Positions 6,798 through 8,405 of a DNA stretch of 8,405 nucleotides are shown here, one piece after another. The notes below the pieces were generated by a model. It had not been told where the DNA came from. It saw only the letters and a program-made list of their open reading frames with translations, and did no database searches. How positions within the stretch are numbered: the first letter of the stretch is position 1; every line of letters begins with the position of its first letter. Where the stretch lies: assembly GCA_030632035.1 (NCBI GenBank), contig DAOVJZ010000060.1:1-8405 (forward strand), given 5' to 3'. The position numbers were made by a program, and so were the translations under genes. This stretch comes from Granulosicoccaceae bacterium. Lineage in GTDB: Bacteria > Pseudomonadota > Gammaproteobacteria > DAOVJZ01.

Positions 6798-6825
6798 ACT
6801 ATATACCTAACGCCATCAGGTTCAA
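6798..6825 (-). promoter_or_regulatory. Candidate promoter of the SH3b gene
   Basis: On the minus strand, TTGAAC (6825-6820) and TATAGT (6803-6798) are 16 nt apart. The -10 matches the sigma-70 consensus at five of six positions and the -35 at four of six. Transcription would start near 6791, giving a very short leader before the ribosome site. The -35 hexamer falls inside the 17-bp palindrome, so a bound regulator would block it. This is from base pattern only. Confidence 0.35.
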
Positions 6826-6831
6826 CCTGAT
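6815..6831. promoter_or_regulatory. 17-bp perfect palindrome, possible operator
   Basis: ATCAGGTTCAACCTGAT is an exact 8-1-8 palindrome, 41 bp upstream of the SH3b start codon, and it covers the candidate -35 element. There is no T-run on either side, so it is not a terminator. A dimeric repressor site is the simplest reading, but I cannot name a regulator. Confidence 0.45.
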
Positions 6832-6895
6832 ATCCAGAATCTCTGTTTAACTCACTGATGGATAATATCTTGATCACGTAGGTAACGGATACTCA

Positions 6896-6926
6896 GATAT
6901 TTAATATGCTCACCATATCAAATATC
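6896..6926. repeat. AT-rich inverted repeat in the gap between the GGDEF and SH3b genes
   Basis: The arms 6896-6908 and 6914-6926 pair at 12 of 13 positions around the 5-nt loop CTCAC. The single mismatch becomes a G-U pair in minus-strand RNA. It has no GC-rich stem and no T-run, so it is a poor terminator. It overlaps a tandem heptamer (ATATCAA twice, 6915-6928). A regulator site or a leader-RNA hairpin is possible. The rest of the 209-nt gap (6775-6983) holds no ORF that I support. A TATAAT on the minus strand (6970-6965) lacks a partner -35. Confidence 0.4.
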
Positions 6927-6983
6927 AATGGCCTGTATTTTTGAATATGCCAGAAAACAAGGGGATTATACCTCTACAGGTTT

Positions 6984-8195
6984 TTATATTTTACAAGCGA
7001 TATCATGAAATACTCTAATCTGATCTCGCCCGTGTTCCTTGCCAAAATACATAGCCCTGTCGGCCTGCTTTATAAGCTCTTCAAACAAGCTATCTGTTCC
7101 CTTTTTAGGATTTATAATATTTTTAACACTTTCTACATCCGTGATTCCAGCAGTCATGGTTATACGCATAGACCTGTCCCCATAATGCCATTTTTCATCA
7201 TATATACTCTGTTGAATACGTTCGGCAAGATTCTTTGCTTCGTTTGCATCTGTATTTGGCAAAGCAAGCATGAATTCCTCACCTCCAAACCGACATAAAA
7301 CATCAGCATCTCGAATCTGCTTTTCCAGCAATCTTGCTATATTCTCAAGCACGTAATCACCCGCCATATGACCATGGTTATCATTTACTTCCTTGAAAAG
7401 ATCAATATCCATTACAATTACTGAAAAAGACTGTTCGTAACGTATTGCTCGAGTCAATATGGATTGTGCCTCGGGAAAGAAAAAACGTCGGTTATGTAAT
7501 CCTGTCAGATCATCAACAAATGATAATTCCTGATAACGCTCTTTAAGCTCCAGGGTTTCCTCAAGTACTTTTTCAAGTTGCCCTGTTTTCTCTTTAACCA
7601 AATCATTCATTTTATGCATATGATTCCAGCTATCTAATATAGGGCCCAGAAAATTAGAAAAGAGGGTTAACAAGCGTTCATGGGTTTCATTAAAATGATT
7701 GGCATAAGGGTGGGAAACATTCAGTGCGCCCAATATCTTGCCTTCGGAATGGATGGGGACACTGATAAGAGAACCTGTCAATAACTGCTTGCTCCCTTTT
7801 TCATCTATTCCCTCTATAACTCGTTTATCAGAAGAACAATCATTAACTACTATCAATTTATTATCCTGAACTGCCTTTCCTATTACACCTTCACCAACCT
7901 TAAAAGTCATGCCGGTTCGTTTATCTTTTTCTTCTCCCTTATCTTGATCCGTAAGATCATGCCAATTCAGACCTGCTGCACAATACAATTCTTTATTATT
8001 GAGTAAAAAAATAGAGCAACATTCCAAATCAACATTTTCAGCAAGTGTTTTAAGAGAATTTTTTAATAATTGTTGTTCTGTCTTGGTATTGGCACTAATT
8101 GATGACAGTCCACTAAGTGCTGACAAAATATCAACCAGATCAATAAAACGATGATTTATGTCTCTGAAAGACTCAAGAAATGGTTCAGTTTTCAT
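6984..8195 (-). CDS. GAF-GGDEF protein, probable diguanylate cyclase
   Basis: A 403-residue protein with no signal peptide or membrane segment, so probably cytoplasmic. Residues about 25-190 form a GAF sensor domain (GEGVIGKAVQ, then LISVPIHSEGKILGALNVSH). A helical, coiled-coil-like linker (about 192-224) joins it to a GGDEF domain from DDLTGLHNRR (228) to the end. The active-site motif is intact as GGEEF (304-308). An RxxD inhibitory site (R295-D298) stands five residues before it, the spacing needed for product feedback. Metal-binding D263 in MDIDLFKEVND and the terminal ADRAMYFGKEHGRD are also present. It should make cyclic di-GMP from GTP; the GAF ligand is unknown. The upstream gene's stop TAA is two codons before, in the same frame. 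No Shine-Dalgarno is visible, which suggests coupled translation. It could influence biofilm or motility choice; a link to nap is only positional. Confidence 0.93.
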   Translation of the reverse strand: MKTEPFLESFRDINHRFIDLVDILSALSGLSSISANTKTEQQLLKNSLKTLAENVDLECCSIFLLNNKELYCAAGLNWHDLTDQDKGEEKDKRTGMTFKVGEGVIGKAVQDNKLIVVNDCSSDKRVIEGIDEKGSKQLLTGSLISVPIHSEGKILGALNVSHPYANHFNETHERLLTLFSNFLGPILDSWNHMHKMNDLVKEKTGQLEKVLEETLELKERYQELSFVDDLTGLHNRRFFFPEAQSILTRAIRYEQSFSVIVMDIDLFKEVNDNHGHMAGDYVLENIARLLEKQIRDADVLCRFGGEEFMLALPNTDANEAKNLAERIQQSIYDEKWHYGDRSMRITMTAGITDVESVKNIINPKKGTDSLFEELIKQADRAMYFGKEHGRDQIRVFHDIACKI

Positions 8196-8201
8196 TTGAA
8201 A

Positions 8202-8405
8202 TTATGGTATAGCCATAAACTGGGAAATAGTTTCTACCTCTTCCCGCTGGGCTACAACATCCTTGATTACTCTTGTAATATGTGAAGAATCCAGAGAGAG
8301 CTTTTTCAATATGCTTTTATCATCGATCCTGACATTATTTTGTTTGTCATAGAGTTGATAGGCAATCTTTGATGCCATCCCGGTTAAAAGAGTTATTTTT
8401 TCAAA
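8202..8405 (-). CDS. C-terminal fragment of an unidentified protein, weakly HDOD-like
   Basis: An open minus-strand frame enters from the right edge and ends at TAA 8204-8202, giving 67 residues. The fragment is helical and charged: an ITLLTGMASKIAYQLY helix, a DDKSILKKLSLDSSHI segment and a final helix EEVETISQFMAIP. The layout (helix, then a short acidic loop with a leucine pattern, then a terminal helix) resembles the C-terminal end of HDOD signalling proteins, which often neighbour GGDEF genes. This is a pattern impression from a short piece. The stop is 6 nt before the GGDEF start, so the two form an operon. The coding call is fairly safe; the family is not. Confidence 0.6.
   Translation of the reverse strand, partial: FEKITLLTGMASKIAYQLYDKQNNVRIDDKSILKKLSLDSSHITRVIKDVVAQREEVETISQFMAIP

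Noticed and set aside
6775..6798. An eight-residue longer SH3b protein starting with TTG at 6798.
   Set aside because: The strong AGGGGAG site at 6781-6787 lies inside this extension and points to the ATG at 6774, which also gives a normal signal peptide.
6915..6928. TTGATATTTGATAT (minus strand) as an FNR/Anr box.
   Set aside because: The consensus needs TTGAT followed by ATCAA in inverted orientation. Here the heptamer is repeated directly.
6965..6982. A terminator or promoter just after the GGDEF gene (ACCT/AGGT stem; TATAAT at 6970-6965 minus).
   Set aside because: The stem is only 4 bp with no T-run. The TATAAT has no acceptable -35 at 16-18 nt.

Overview
The window is a near-complete periplasmic nitrate reductase (nap) operon on the + strand, facing a separate minus-strand signalling and cell-envelope cluster. 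The gene order napF-D-A-G-H-B-C is the one known from enteric gammaproteobacteria such as E. coli. The proteins also follow the gammaproteobacterial type, for example the NapA segment around NARHCMASAV and the NapC segment NTEEFCISCHEM. I infer a nitrate-respiring gammaproteobacterium of moderate GC content. The adjacent GAF-GGDEF and SH3b genes fit a free-living or environmental lineage rather than an enteric one. I cannot name the genus.

Positions 1-5983 (+ strand): the 3' end of napF, then napD, napA, napG, napH, napB and napC. The first five genes are packed tightly: napF/napD and napD/napA overlap by ATGA, napA/napG are 12 nt apart, and napG/napH overlap by 8 nt. The packing then breaks. 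About 180 nt lie between napH and napB, holding a 23-bp RNA-type hairpin (4703-4783) and a possible 54-codon ORF that itself starts with an ATGA overlap on napH. napB and napC are 50 nt apart. A strong symmetrical hairpin at 5996-6040 ends the operon and serves the convergent gene as well.

Positions 6031-8405 (minus strand): reading in the direction of transcription, these are the last 67 codons of an unidentified protein (weakly HDOD-like), a GAF-GGDEF diguanylate cyclase starting 6 nt later, a 209-nt gap with two dyad-symmetric elements and a candidate promoter, and a secreted SH3b-domain protein whose stop codon lies inside the shared terminator.

How the genes work together: NapC (membrane-anchored tetraheme) and NapGH (iron-sulfur proteins) give two routes for quinol electrons into the periplasm. 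NapB (diheme) passes electrons to NapA, whose Mo-bisMGD centre reduces nitrate to nitrite. NapD binds the NapA Tat signal during maturation, and NapF is a cytoplasmic iron-sulfur accessory protein. The nap promoter lies upstream of the window, so its FNR/NarP-type control cannot be judged. Most of the window is ordinary. The parts worth a second look are the napH-napB gap, the same-frame TAG junction between napA and napG, and the dyads upstream of the SH3b gene. I found no rRNA or tRNA gene, CRISPR array, transposase or complete mobile element.
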